From CAZYTM01 sp964649725 (GTDB lineage: Bacteria > Desulfobacterota > Desulfuromonadia > Geobacterales > Geobacteraceae): a stretch of DNA of 64,000 bases. The translations under genes and the position numbers were made by a program. Every line of letters begins with the position of its first letter. The stretch's first letter is position 1. The stretch spans positions 124,001-188,000 of the forward strand of contig CAZYTM010000006.1 in the NCBI GenBank assembly GCA_964649725.1, given 5' to 3'. Shown here piece by piece: positions 15,285 to 24,937 of this stretch. A model generated the notes under the pieces. The model ran no database searches. It was given only the letters and a program-made list of their open reading frames with translations, and was not told the DNA's origin.

Positions 15285-17729
15285 TTACTTTTGCGATGCA
15301 TCATCAGTATAGTCCGGCAGCCCTCTAACTCGCCAGTACCTGATGCCGACCAAAGCAGATAAAGAGAGAAATCCTGTCATATATAAGAGGAGTGCGATCT
15401 TATAGTGTCTAGGGTCAAACACAAACTGAATTGTATGCATGCCAACATCAAGTAGCACAGCTTTCGAGTTATAGTTGGCTCGTTCTACAGGTATCTCCTT
15501 GCCATTGTCAAACGCCCGCCAATACTTGCTCCAGCCGTCGTTATAGAAGAGATAGCCAGGGACAGCATTGGCAACTGAAAGAGTCAGACTGTTGGGGGTA
15601 AATTCCTGAACAGCTATAGAATATTCAGATGTACGGAGTAACTTATCCAGGCTCATCCTGATATTACTGATGCCAACTTTGTTTTGCTGCAGGAAATCGT
15701 AGAGCAAGACATCCACATATGGATGTTGCAACCAGGATAGCTCCCCATCTTTATAAAACTCCTCCATGCTTGTACCTATGAGCCTCTTACCGTTGCCCCC
15801 CACCCTCTCAAGATATAGATAGTTTGATAATTCCTGCACAGATGTAGCTGCCAGCGCCTCCAGAAGTATATGTTTATCTTCAACTGAAACGACAAGGTCG
15901 GCTGGATAAAAACGTAATATCGGAAATACATAGCCTGATAACGCCAACTGGTTCTGCAAGGGGATGTGGCTTAAAAGGTCGTAATAGCGTTTGCTGGTAA
16001 AAAAAGTGCCCAAGGGATTGCAGAGCAAGACCCCCTTCTCGTGCATGATTGTTTCACCGAACGCCGGGAGTGGCGCTCCGGCAGCAAACGCATTACGAAA
16101 GTACTGAAATTCATTTTCCTGACGTCCTCTCTTTTCCAGCGCCTGGTAAAGAAAGCCACTGTCAGTTATCGTGTTCATCTTATAGTTGCGAGAAGTGTCG
16201 TAGTTATAGGCATACAATTCCGCTAAAGCCATAAACAGACAGCTGATCGCTACGAATCGTGCTGACAATAACTGTTTTGCATATGCGTATAAGAGAATAA
16301 TCAATATTATCGGGAGCAGAATCATCCAGGCATCGTAGCGAGAAATCCAGATAAAGGAATTGCCGAAGAAATAGGTGATTCCCACCTTGATTGTTATGAT
16401 GCCGATAGCAAATATGATCAGCTGCCTCGTCCGTGCTTGCAGAAAGGTCGCCAGGTCTGACCAGTTCATCTTGCCTGCCAGGACAAAGGAGAGCATCATA
16501 CAGAGATAAAAGAGAATGAATGGACCGAGATTCTGCCGCGTATCAATGAACTTGAGTGGAGGGAAGATAAAGTTGAAAAAATTCTGTACACTATTATATG
16601 GATGATGGAAAAACCCTGAGAATCCAAATCCGTTGACAAAATAAAGCCCTATCATGACAGGTGGGATCAACTTGTAGTAGTTACGGCAACCGCCATAGCA
16701 AGCCAGGCAAAAGATCAGCGGGATAAGCCCGATATAAAAACCTGCCTCGGAAAGATAGCCTTTACCCTGCCAATAGCCGAAAGATTTATATACATCCGGA
16801 TAGAGTGCATGGACCAGATTCCCATAAGAAAAAAAGACCCCTGTCCTGGATATTTTCTCTGAGAATACTTCTCCCCCGATATCTGAGGCCATCATCTTCT
16901 TGAACTGGAGATTGTTGTTATGCACCAATCGTAGCACCGGGAATAGTTCCCCCTTGGCTGATGCGTCTTTCAGCATCACGACCACGGGTGGTGCCGCCAT
17001 CATCGCCACCAAAAGACTCAGAAGCAGGCAGAAACCGATAAACCCCTTGCCAAGGTATGCTTTGCCTGCCGTCAGCAACTCCCTTCTTCTGACTATCAAG
17101 ACCAGCAAGGCAAAAAAAACCAGGTTGAACAGAAAGAGTGTCGGGATAAAGATGTTCATGGCAATACCTGCCGTAAGGGCGAGCAGGGAAAAATAAAGAT
17201 ATTTCCTTTTATTGCCGAGAGTGTCGAGCCCCTTCAACAAGAAAAACATGGCATACGGTGAGGTGAAACTCTGGTCTACCATGCCGTTTTGCACAAAATA
17301 TTGCGGTGTAATAGCAAACAAGAGTACCGTCGCTGCCAACAGAGAACTGCGACTGCACCTGGTCAAGTATCTAAACAGGAGAAAGGTCCCGCCTATCAAC
17401 AGGGCCAACCGGAATAATCGCATGTAGATGAAAATGGTGACCGATGAGACAGAGAAGAGTTTGGCTATGAGGGCAGCAACCAGCAGTGTAGGGTCGAGGT
17501 AACCGATCGAAATATTCGGATAGAAAAAGGTCCCCGTCATCATATACGGGTCCCAGAGTGGGATAATACCCTTCTTCAGATTATCGAAGAAGTAGTTGAA
17601 AACACCAAACCATTCGAGTGAGTCATGGACAAATATCTTCTTTGTCAGCAACAAATCGTAATAGATGGAACAGAAGAGTGCTATAACCAGGCAGAGCAAT
17701 ACCATCAGAGGTTTTATTGACTTCTGCAT
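15285..17729 (-). CDS. YfhO-like large membrane protein, copy 2
   Basis: The 814-residue protein starts with a signal-anchor helix and a periplasmic loop (HDSLEWFGVFNYF, then PLWDPYMMTGTFFYPN), continues with about a dozen membrane helices, and ends in a soluble beta-rich part (about 530-770) followed by one last helix. The late motif YNDGWSKYWRAFDNGKEIPV..NYNSKAVLLDVGMHTIQF matches the C-terminal region of the YfhO family, linked in Gram-positives to glycosylation of lipoteichoic acid. A role in sugar transfer at the outer face of the inner membrane is inference. It is a tandem paralogue of the next gene upstream. The ATG at 17729 is preferred to a GTG three codons earlier. Confidence 0.75.
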   Translation of the reverse strand: MQKSIKPLMVLLCLVIALFCSIYYDLLLTKKIFVHDSLEWFGVFNYFFDNLKKGIIPLWDPYMMTGTFFYPNISIGYLDPTLLVAALIAKLFSVSSVTIFIYMRLFRLALLIGGTFLLFRYLTRCSRSSLLAATVLLFAITPQYFVQNGMVDQSFTSPYAMFFLLKGLDTLGNKRKYLYFSLLALTAGIAMNIFIPTLFLFNLVFFALLVLIVRRRELLTAGKAYLGKGFIGFCLLLSLLVAMMAAPPVVVMLKDASAKGELFPVLRLVHNNNLQFKKMMASDIGGEVFSEKISRTGVFFSYGNLVHALYPDVYKSFGYWQGKGYLSEAGFYIGLIPLIFCLACYGGCRNYYKLIPPVMIGLYFVNGFGFSGFFHHPYNSVQNFFNFIFPPLKFIDTRQNLGPFILFYLCMMLSFVLAGKMNWSDLATFLQARTRQLIIFAIGIITIKVGITYFFGNSFIWISRYDAWMILLPIILIILLYAYAKQLLSARFVAISCLFMALAELYAYNYDTSRNYKMNTITDSGFLYQALEKRGRQENEFQYFRNAFAAGAPLPAFGETIMHEKGVLLCNPLGTFFTSKRYYDLLSHIPLQNQLALSGYVFPILRFYPADLVVSVEDKHILLEALAATSVQELSNYLYLERVGGNGKRLIGTSMEEFYKDGELSWLQHPYVDVLLYDFLQQNKVGISNIRMSLDKLLRTSEYSIAVQEFTPNSLTLSVANAVPGYLFYNDGWSKYWRAFDNGKEIPVERANYNSKAVLLDVGMHTIQFVFDPRHYKIALLLYMTGFLSLSALVGIRYWRVRGLPDYTDDASQK

Positions 17730-17752
17730 CGCTTCCACCGTTCGATACTTTT

Positions 17753-20164
17753 CTATTTATTTATCGCCCCTAGCCGGTTCATCCAGCTAAGAGAGATTAT
17801 TACCAGAGCCACCGAACCCAGCCCGATATAATAGAGCAACAGCCCCAACCGATAAGGGAATGGATTGAAGACGAAGCGGATCAGATGCTCACCTTTATCG
17901 AGCCAGACAGATTTGCCATTGTAGTTTGCAATCAGAACCGGGATCTGGCGCTCTCCATCATATGCTTCCCAATATTTACTCCATCCGTCGCCATAATACA
18001 GATAACCATCTTCGTTGTTAGATACTGCCACGGTCAATTCATTCGTTGTGAACTTTTTTATTTCCAGGTTGTATACAGGAGTCTGCAGATAGCGCCGCAT
18101 ATCCGCCTGAAGCCCCTGCGCATTTTCCCTGTTGGCAGCATCAAATTGGAAGGCAAACTCCATAATCTGTTGCGGCCCCCATGGCAGGTCTTCATACTGA
18201 TGCAGAACCCCCATGCCTGTTGCTGTAATCTGGCTTGTCTGTGGCTTCTCGACAAACAATCGGTCGATAATCTGTTCAGGAGGGGCGCCAGCATAATAAT
18301 TGAGCAACTTTTGCCGTTCTGGCACCTGAATGCTGGCGGTAACTGGATAAAATCTCAACAGCGGTGACATGGTGTGTGCAACAGTAACATGATTCTGTAG
18401 AGACAAGGATGATACCATATCGTAATACCGCTTTGTCGTGAACATGGTGTGATTTATGCCATAGGTCAGAACCCCTTTGACATTTACCACACTCTCCCCG
18501 AATGCTACGCCGGGGACACTCCCCAAAGACTTGCGCAGGTATTGAAACGGCCCGCTCTCATTGACCTTCCCTATCTCAGCCATTCGATAAAACTGACCGC
18601 TATCCTTAAGGTTATACTTCTCTGCATAACGTCCAAAATAGTACATGTCCGCACAGACGACGACCAAGACAAGCAGATAATAAACCTTTGTGGGGACAAG
18701 CCTTCTGCCATAAAAATATGAAAAGAGCAGAAAGATGAAAAGCTGCGCCATGACAAACTGGTCATGGCGAGAGGCAAAAACAATTTTATGCCCCCAGTAC
18801 CATGTTATCGCCACTTTTATCAGTATAAGCAGGGCCGTTATTGTAGCAACAATACTGATTCGTTTGCCAAGAAACTCCCTGAATTGATCGGTGCGGAAAA
18901 ACATGCTCAAGCCAAGACAGAGCAAAATGCAGTAATAAAATAGCACAAAGCCGCCAAACACCTCTCTAACTTCAATCAACTTTAGCGGTGGGAAGATGAT
19001 GTTAAATATTTTCTGTACCAGATTGAAGGGTTTACCGCTCATCCCTGCAAAACTGAACATGTTGATACTGATCAGCACCGCCATTGCCAAGGCGAGATAG
19101 CGGTAGCGCGAGCGATGGTAAATAAAGCCCAGAATTGCCAAAATGAGCGGGATTATGCCGATATACTGTCCTATTTCAGCCAATAAATCATCTGCAAAAA
19201 AAGGTAATGATTCAAAAATATCCGGATACAAAACATTTACATAATTGCCATAGGAAGCAAAAACCCCCTTTTTAGCGGTAAATCGATCTGAGAGGACATC
19301 ACTCCCAACCTCAGAGGCAATAATCCTTTTCATCTTCCCATCGTTTTTCAATACAATCCGTTGCACAGGAAACAGTTCACCACTATCCCCACCGTCCTTG
19401 AATCTCAGCATGAGAGATGGTGCCGTCATCAGAGTAATTACCAACATCGCCAGAAATACAGCAACCATTGTTCGCCGGTTACCAATAATCTGGGTTGCAG
19501 TTGAAAATCTGCTTATCTTGCAGAAAAACAGAACAATTATAAATGCCACTAGGTTGAACAGGTAATAGGCCGGGATGAATATATTCATCGAGATGCCTGT
19601 GAGAAGGGTAAGCCAGGCGAGATAAAGATAACGTTGCCGCTCGTTTTCACACTCCAGAAACTTCACTGTGCAGAAGAGCGCAAAAGGTGTCAAGAATAGC
19701 ATATCAACATTCCCCTCCTGGACAAAATAGCCAGGAGAGAGCGCAAGCATGAGAATTCCGGCGGCACCTATCGCACTCTTGCGACACCCAGAGATATGCC
19801 GGAAGAAGACAAATGCACCTATCGTCAACAGTGCCAGGCGAAACAACCGAAAATAGATATAAGCCGTGACCGGGGAGATACCCAGCAGTTTCACCAATAC
19901 CGCGAAGAGTAGCACGGATGGATCCAACAGACCGATGATCGAGACATTTGGATAGAAATAAGTCCCTGTCATCAGGAATGGGTCCCAATAAGGGAAGACC
20001 CCTTTCATTATCGACAGGATATAGTGATGGAAACTACCGTACCACATGAGAGAGTCGTGAGTAGTGATCTTCTGGCAGGTGACAAGGTCAGGATAAGATG
20101 CTACAAAAACCCCAATGCAGCAAATGCAGAGAAGATAATATATGAGATCCGGTTTCTTTATCAT
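17753..20164 (-). CDS. YfhO-like large membrane protein, copy 1
   Basis: This 803-residue protein has the same layout as its downstream neighbour: HDSLMWYGSFHHYI and GVFPYWDPFLMTGTYFYPN near the N-terminus, about a dozen membrane helices, and the C-terminal YGDGWSKYWEAYDGERQIPV..NYNGKSVWLDKGEHLIRFVF block. The shared motifs run through the whole length, so the pair arose by tandem duplication. The stop of this gene is 23 bases before the start of the next, indicating one operon. As for the other copy, membrane-bound glycan transfer is the family-based guess; the substrate is unknown. Confidence 0.75.
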   Translation of the reverse strand: MIKKPDLIYYLLCICCIGVFVASYPDLVTCQKITTHDSLMWYGSFHHYILSIMKGVFPYWDPFLMTGTYFYPNVSIIGLLDPSVLLFAVLVKLLGISPVTAYIYFRLFRLALLTIGAFVFFRHISGCRKSAIGAAGILMLALSPGYFVQEGNVDMLFLTPFALFCTVKFLECENERQRYLYLAWLTLLTGISMNIFIPAYYLFNLVAFIIVLFFCKISRFSTATQIIGNRRTMVAVFLAMLVITLMTAPSLMLRFKDGGDSGELFPVQRIVLKNDGKMKRIIASEVGSDVLSDRFTAKKGVFASYGNYVNVLYPDIFESLPFFADDLLAEIGQYIGIIPLILAILGFIYHRSRYRYLALAMAVLISINMFSFAGMSGKPFNLVQKIFNIIFPPLKLIEVREVFGGFVLFYYCILLCLGLSMFFRTDQFREFLGKRISIVATITALLILIKVAITWYWGHKIVFASRHDQFVMAQLFIFLLFSYFYGRRLVPTKVYYLLVLVVVCADMYYFGRYAEKYNLKDSGQFYRMAEIGKVNESGPFQYLRKSLGSVPGVAFGESVVNVKGVLTYGINHTMFTTKRYYDMVSSLSLQNHVTVAHTMSPLLRFYPVTASIQVPERQKLLNYYAGAPPEQIIDRLFVEKPQTSQITATGMGVLHQYEDLPWGPQQIMEFAFQFDAANRENAQGLQADMRRYLQTPVYNLEIKKFTTNELTVAVSNNEDGYLYYGDGWSKYWEAYDGERQIPVLIANYNGKSVWLDKGEHLIRFVFNPFPYRLGLLLYYIGLGSVALVIISLSWMNRLGAINK

Positions 20165-20174
20165 AGGGGGATTT

Positions 20175-20930
20175 TCATTCTTTACGCATTTGAGAATCCG
20201 GTTTTTGGAATCCGAGAATATAGGTGGAACAGAGCGGCGAAAAGAGTGAGAACCTTTCGACTACAGCTTCGATCCCCTTCATTACTGGCAACATATAGCT
20301 TGGTAAAAATGATGGCACCAAAGTTTTCACCATCGCAGTTTTCAATTCGTACCCATGCGCAGCAAAAAGAGTAACCAACTCGTCCCGTTGATAACTGTCT
20401 TCACCAGCTTGCCGATAAGAGGGGGAAAGTTCCAACCCCTTCCGGATAAGATTGTTTCCGTTCGGCTCTACTACCACTATTGAATTGCTGATCTTCGCCA
20501 ATCGCTTGATAATGGCGGCTGAAAAAGGCTTTACATGATGGAGAAACCCCATAAGGAAAACACAATCCCAATAATCACTAACCGCAAAATCATAACTGGC
20601 CATATCGGCATGGTGAAAGTTCACCTTATTTTTATCAGCAACCCCATGGCGCCCCCTTTCGACCGCTGCAGCAGAGACATCGAACGCATCGACCCGGGCA
20701 TAGAAATTAGCCAGCACGGTATTGGCAAACTTGCCATCGCCACATCCGATATCAGCAACCTTTGCCCCAGCTGAAATCCCTAGCCTTTCAGCGGTCTCAA
20801 GGGCAAAACGCCAATGTCGGCCCATGATATGTGCTGCCAATTCAACGCTGGAAAAACAGGCTGTATCGTAACTGACGCTACCTGCATACTCCCAGAACTC
20901 TTTCTGTTGCTCATAACGGTTATCAGCCAT
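20175..20930 (-). CDS. Class I SAM-dependent methyltransferase
   Basis: The 251-residue protein has a standard methyltransferase core: motif I VADIGCGDGKFAN (about 42-54), the acidic end of strand 2 (DAFDVSAAA), and GFLHHVKPFS after strand 4. After the core comes a C-terminal membrane-proximal stretch (VPSFLPSYMLPVMKGIEAVVERF). The substrate is unknown; the setting among envelope and radical SAM genes suggests a lipid or glycan intermediate. The ATG at 20930 is preferred to a TTG three codons upstream. It lies 10 bases before the YfhO-like pair. Confidence 0.8.
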   Translation of the reverse strand: MADNRYEQQKEFWEYAGSVSYDTACFSSVELAAHIMGRHWRFALETAERLGISAGAKVADIGCGDGKFANTVLANFYARVDAFDVSAAAVERGRHGVADKNKVNFHHADMASYDFAVSDYWDCVFLMGFLHHVKPFSAAIIKRLAKISNSIVVVEPNGNNLIRKGLELSPSYRQAGEDSYQRDELVTLFAAHGYELKTAMVKTLVPSFLPSYMLPVMKGIEAVVERFSLFSPLCSTYILGFQKPDSQMRKE

Positions 20931-20984
20931 GGTTATCAATCCAGAATATAACTTATGCCTTGCAAATGATATTATAAATACCCA

Positions 20985-22421
20985 TCAGACAGATTTGCGA
21001 AATCTCCATGCATAGCGGAGAGTCCCCCACCAGGAAGTCGCCCTCTCACCCTTGTGCCGCAATACATTACTCAACAAAAATATCCCGTGGAAAAATGGAT
21101 TTAAAAAATTGCAGTAGACCATTTTTCGGGCTATGCGATATATTGACGGCCACTTGATAAAGAAATACGCCAAACGATGAATATTCTTTATGACATCTTT
21201 ATCAGGAAGATTCAAGATACTAGTTGTCAAAAATGAACGAGGCAGGTCATGCAATGAATAGTCTGCCTTAAGATAGCCGCGATCCGCACAGTACTGGGCT
21301 ATCTGCGTCTTGGGGAAAGGGAGGAACAGGGCACTGAAGGCAAAATCTGTATTAGCCTTTATGTTCAACTCGATTGTCTTGAAAGCATCGGCAACTGACT
21401 CGTCCGGGAGACAGAACATATTTGCCGTCTGGACATTAATCCTGTATTTACGCAATATATTTCCACAGGAGATGATTTGTTCGTCGGTAATGTCTTTGCG
21501 CAGGACATCCCTTCTCAGGATATAATTTCCAGTTTCTATGCCATAACTTACTGTTATACAGCCTGCTTCAGCAAGCATGCTGGCTGTATCTTCGTCGAGC
21601 AGGTTCGCCCTAGTAGTGCACATGAACGGAATATTTATTTTTTCTTTATAGAGACTGAGGAATTGTTTCAGCCATTTTTTGTTGTATGTAAAAAGGTCAT
21701 CATAAAAAAAGATCGACTTTATTGAATATTTTTCGTTTTGAGCAACTATTTCAGCAATAAAGGTATCTACCTCTTTCTGCCGGACATAGGCTCCTTTCCC
21801 TTTGAATACATCATGAATATTCGCATTGTAACAGAAAGTACAGCGATATGGACAACCCCTGCTGGAAAAGAAGCGATGGACCCTTTCCCCAGCAAGTTCT
21901 GGATAGCGATCGAAATAGATCCCTCTATCCTCAATCAGATCTGGAGAGAAGGAGACCAGAGAGGCCCTTTCGTTGCAGCAAATCACGCCCTTATCGTCTT
22001 GGTAACATAGCCCGTCAATCAAGCTCCAGTCTGGCTTTTCCCCTCTCTTTCGCAGCTGCTCCAACACCTGCAATAACACCATCTCACCTTCACTGTGACA
22101 GACCAGATCTGCTTCAGTCTCCCTGATTATCTCTTCCGGGTAAAAAATGGCATGAATCCCCCCCACAATTATCTTTGCATCAGGGATGGCAGTACGTATC
22201 GCCCTAGTCTTATCTATTAACCATTGATGCTCGGAAGAGAGTACCGAGATACCGATCAAACTGGGTCGCAATGTCACAAGTTGAGCAATGGCATCTTTCT
22301 CTAATGTATCAATGACTACGTCTGTATTGATGCCATTGTGTCTGAGGTAGGCATTAATCGACAGAACACCGAAGTATGGGCTGGCAAATTGTTGAAAAAA
22401 AACTATATCCGGTCTGTTCAT
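20985..22421 (-). CDS. B12-binding-type radical SAM enzyme
   Basis: The 478-residue protein has an N-terminal cobalamin-binding-like Rossmann domain (about 1-130, with SVLSSEHQWLIDKTRAIR and GGIHAIFYPEEI) and a radical SAM domain with Cys190, Cys194 and Cys197 (CPYRCTFC). The region after it (FFYDDLFTYNKKWLKQFL, CGIE-like YGIETGN) is typical of the class that includes many methyltransferases and lipid-modifying enzymes. No DxHxxG motif is visible, as in many members. It overlaps the SDR gene upstream by four bases, so the three genes SPASM radical SAM, SDR and this one form an operon. The substrate is unknown. Confidence 0.88.
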   Translation of the reverse strand: MNRPDIVFFQQFASPYFGVLSINAYLRHNGINTDVVIDTLEKDAIAQLVTLRPSLIGISVLSSEHQWLIDKTRAIRTAIPDAKIIVGGIHAIFYPEEIIRETEADLVCHSEGEMVLLQVLEQLRKRGEKPDWSLIDGLCYQDDKGVICCNERASLVSFSPDLIEDRGIYFDRYPELAGERVHRFFSSRGCPYRCTFCYNANIHDVFKGKGAYVRQKEVDTFIAEIVAQNEKYSIKSIFFYDDLFTYNKKWLKQFLSLYKEKINIPFMCTTRANLLDEDTASMLAEAGCITVSYGIETGNYILRRDVLRKDITDEQIISCGNILRKYRINVQTANMFCLPDESVADAFKTIELNIKANTDFAFSALFLPFPKTQIAQYCADRGYLKADYSLHDLPRSFLTTSILNLPDKDVIKNIHRLAYFFIKWPSIYRIARKMVYCNFLNPFFHGIFLLSNVLRHKGERATSWWGTLRYAWRFRKSV

Positions 22422-23203
22422 TTACTGAATTCCCTGTTTTGCCTGATATTACCGGAGACAGATCGCAACAGCCAATTGCAAATGCTCTCAGGGAGTAACG
22501 GAAATATATAATTATAAAAAATATGATAATAGATGGGGATGTTAATTTCCCTGGGGGGAGGACTCAACAGAGTCTGCCTGACTATGATTGCAGCAGTCTC
22601 TTTGTAGGTTGGTATAAACCGTCGCTTGATATCGCCAAGATGGCCTAAGTGGACGACCACAACCTTGGCCCGCTCCCCCCAGTGAAGACGCAGACATCGT
22701 AACACCATATCAAGATATGCTTTACAAGCCGGGTAGGCAATCTTGGGATTCGAAACACCTGGGGAGATGGCACTGAATGATGATATGCCGACGAACAAAC
22801 CTCCATGAGAAACAATATGTTGCTCAACTCCGCGAATTATATTAGCCAGCCCGGTAATGCCGACCTGGTTCGTTCTTGCCAAAACATCATAGTCTATCTG
22901 CCTGTCGACATTGATATCAGTCTCCGTAACAGCCGCGTTGAAAACAACACATATCCTGGTTGGCTGGATCTCATCGGTTACTGCTTGCACTTTTTTGTGT
23001 GCATCAATAGCAGTTATATCCAATTGCAGGTGCAGGTATCTGCCGGTATCTAGCCAGCGTTGACCTGCCTCAATTTCTGTTAAAGCCGATCGAGCTATAC
23101 CGATAATCTGTAAATGCTCGTGCCTTAGATATTCTTCAACCAGAGCTGCCCCGAGTCCTCGAGATGAGCCAACGACAACGACATATTCGCAGGCAGAAGA
23201 CAT
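22418..23203 (-). CDS. Short-chain dehydrogenase/reductase
   Basis: The protein (261 residues from the ATG at 23203) has an NAD(P)-binding motif VGSSRGLGAAL near the N-terminus, FNAA (the NAG-like motif) at about 84, a catalytic Ser in GISSFSAIS and the Tyr-x3-Lys pair YPACK. The C-terminus is hydrophobic (YYHIFYNYIFPLLPESICNWLL) and may touch the membrane. It is coupled by overlap to the B12-type radical SAM gene, so it may reduce or oxidise the product of one of the radical enzymes. A longer frame to 23242 would overlap the upstream gene and is less likely. Confidence 0.85.
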   Translation of the reverse strand: MSSACEYVVVVGSSRGLGAALVEEYLRHEHLQIIGIARSALTEIEAGQRWLDTGRYLHLQLDITAIDAHKKVQAVTDEIQPTRICVVFNAAVTETDINVDRQIDYDVLARTNQVGITGLANIIRGVEQHIVSHGGLFVGISSFSAISPGVSNPKIAYPACKAYLDMVLRCLRLHWGERAKVVVVHLGHLGDIKRRFIPTYKETAAIIVRQTLLSPPPREINIPIYYHIFYNYIFPLLPESICNWLLRSVSGNIRQNREFSK

Positions 23204-23210
23204 CGGGACT

Positions 23211-24398
23211 TCATGCTCCCTTGGCATTATTATCGCTAACACTCTTATCTTTTTTTATTTTCAGTGCATCGCGTACTTGAATGAAAAGAATGTTGAACAG
23301 CGACTTGAAACTGATCTCAATAAATGCATTATGTTCATTATTTGCCAGGAAAGCACAGTGACGGCAGTTGTCATTCTCATTACAACTGCGCAGCGCCGCG
23401 CTTACCCCAAGTGTCTTGACGTTAGGAGCATCTACATCATCATGGGCCCAACAGGTGATGACCCGTCCGTCTGCATCGATCTGATACTTAAGGCTGCCAT
23501 GATGGCAAGGTATAAGGTGGTCGTTCTTGGGTGCTTCTCCCTGCAGGGCAAAGAATTTTTCATCATAGGAATATGGCCAATATATTCCTGCTTCCAAAAC
23601 AGTATCTGAATAGTAGATAGGAAAGCCTGATTTTTTTAGATCAAGTATTTTTTGCAAGGTATTGCGTATCTCACTGTCGGTCAGGATAAGATCACCGAAC
23701 TTCTCCTTCAGTGTCTCACAGTTATAAAGTATGCTGAACTGCAGCCGAGCATGCTTATCCGCGGCAAGTTGCGCGAGAAAATCCATATCCTCAAGATTGG
23801 CTCTGGTCAATGTTGCATGTAGCACAACCGGCATCGATTCCCGATTAAGCACTTCTATCGCCTCAATGACCTTGTCGTAACACCCCTTACCACGGACGCG
23901 ATCGTTATTCTCTCTGCGGCCATCGATACTAAGACAGACCGTATCGACACACCGTAACTGGTCGATCATTCTTGGGACCAGATAACCATTGGTATTGAAA
24001 CTTACATAAAATCCTTGCAACTTCGAATAATTGAGTATTTCCCCGATATCCTTACGTAACAGCGATTCACCACCATGGATAGTAAGCAGCCGCGTTCCCA
24101 GTATTTTAAGTTCGTCAATGATCTGCAAAAGCTGTCGAGTCGAATAGTTTTCCTGGTGGGACCGGTTACCGTAATCGCCATAACAGTATGAACATTTTAA
24201 GTTACAGTTATTATTTGTAACCAGCACTATGAAAATAGGTTTGCTTATCTTACATAATCTACACCAGAGGAGACTTATAAAGAATCTCCCCCTGCTTAAC
24301 AATGATTTGAACGCGCTATTCCGGTACCGTGGCAGGCTCCGCAAATATGAGAGTGCTTCTTCGTCGCTTGCTAATGATTTCCAATCAATATATTTCAT
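23211..24398 (-). CDS. Radical SAM/SPASM-like enzyme
   Basis: The protein (395 residues) has a hydrophobic lead-in, then the cluster motif Cys65-x3-Cys69-x2-Cys72 (CNLKCSYC), GGES in the place of the usual GGEP, and a C-terminal Cys-rich tail (CHHGSLKYQIDADGRVITC, then CNENDNCRHC) that should hold one auxiliary iron-sulfur cluster. The start is the ATG at 24398 with AAGGT upstream; the frame continues to 24458 only by running into the next gene. It heads the trio radical SAM, SDR, B12-radical SAM. The substrate may be a glycan or lipid headgroup rather than a peptide, since no precursor or PqqD-like protein lies nearby. Confidence 0.87.
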   Translation of the reverse strand: MKYIDWKSLASDEEALSYLRSLPRYRNSAFKSLLSRGRFFISLLWCRLCKISKPIFIVLVTNNNCNLKCSYCYGDYGNRSHQENYSTRQLLQIIDELKILGTRLLTIHGGESLLRKDIGEILNYSKLQGFYVSFNTNGYLVPRMIDQLRCVDTVCLSIDGRRENNDRVRGKGCYDKVIEAIEVLNRESMPVVLHATLTRANLEDMDFLAQLAADKHARLQFSILYNCETLKEKFGDLILTDSEIRNTLQKILDLKKSGFPIYYSDTVLEAGIYWPYSYDEKFFALQGEAPKNDHLIPCHHGSLKYQIDADGRVITCWAHDDVDAPNVKTLGVSAALRSCNENDNCRHCAFLANNEHNAFIEISFKSLFNILFIQVRDALKIKKDKSVSDNNAKGA

Positions 24399-24414
24399 AT
24401 GGTACCTTAAGTAG

Positions 24415-24933
24415 TTAATTGAATTTATTCCTGAACCCCAACAGTTTCTGAAATCCAAACACCACTATTGCCGAATAATATAGAATCCTGTTAACAATAC
24501 GATAACAGCCATCATCTTCTCTAACAAGCTGTTTCAATTCGACTAATCGCGACAACCTCAATCTTATGATATCATCGGCATTGTAAAGCTCTTTGATAGA
24601 CCGTTGTTCAAGATGACCAGCCCGCTTGACTTCATAAAGTAGTCTGATGCGCCTGGAGGTTTCACTCATATTGTAAAAATGAAAATAAGTATAGCCGAGA
24701 CAAGAATAGATAATAACGGAATATATAAAAGCAATGACAAATGATATTTCTCCATTGAAACTACGATGAATTACAACTAATGCACAGATTAAAGGCAGGT
24801 AACCGACCACCATTGCATACCCAGCAATCAGTTGTTGTGAAGATTTAACTGTCCTGGCCAGAATTATATGAATAATAAAGATCAAGAGGGGACAACATAT
24901 GAGCAAAATAATCAGTGCTGCTTTCTCACCCAT
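24415..24933 (-). CDS. Small membrane protein with winged-helix-like tail (second of a pair)
   Basis: I do not recognise this 172-residue protein. It has about four membrane helices in residues 5-95, then a soluble C-terminal part (LLYEVKRAGHLEQRSIKELYNADDIIRLRLSRLVELKQLVRED) that looks like a winged-helix fold: a helix, a helix pair, a recognition-like helix and a short wing. The start is the ATG at 24933 with GGAG/AAGGG upstream, four bases after the stop of the similar gene before it. The two neighbours share this layout and probably act together. Confidence 0.65.
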   Translation of the reverse strand: MGEKAALIILLICCPLLIFIIHIILARTVKSSQQLIAGYAMVVGYLPLICALVVIHRSFNGEISFVIAFIYSVIIYSCLGYTYFHFYNMSETSRRIRLLYEVKRAGHLEQRSIKELYNADDIIRLRLSRLVELKQLVREDDGCYRIVNRILYYSAIVVFGFQKLLGFRNKFN

Positions 24934-24937
24934 TTTA

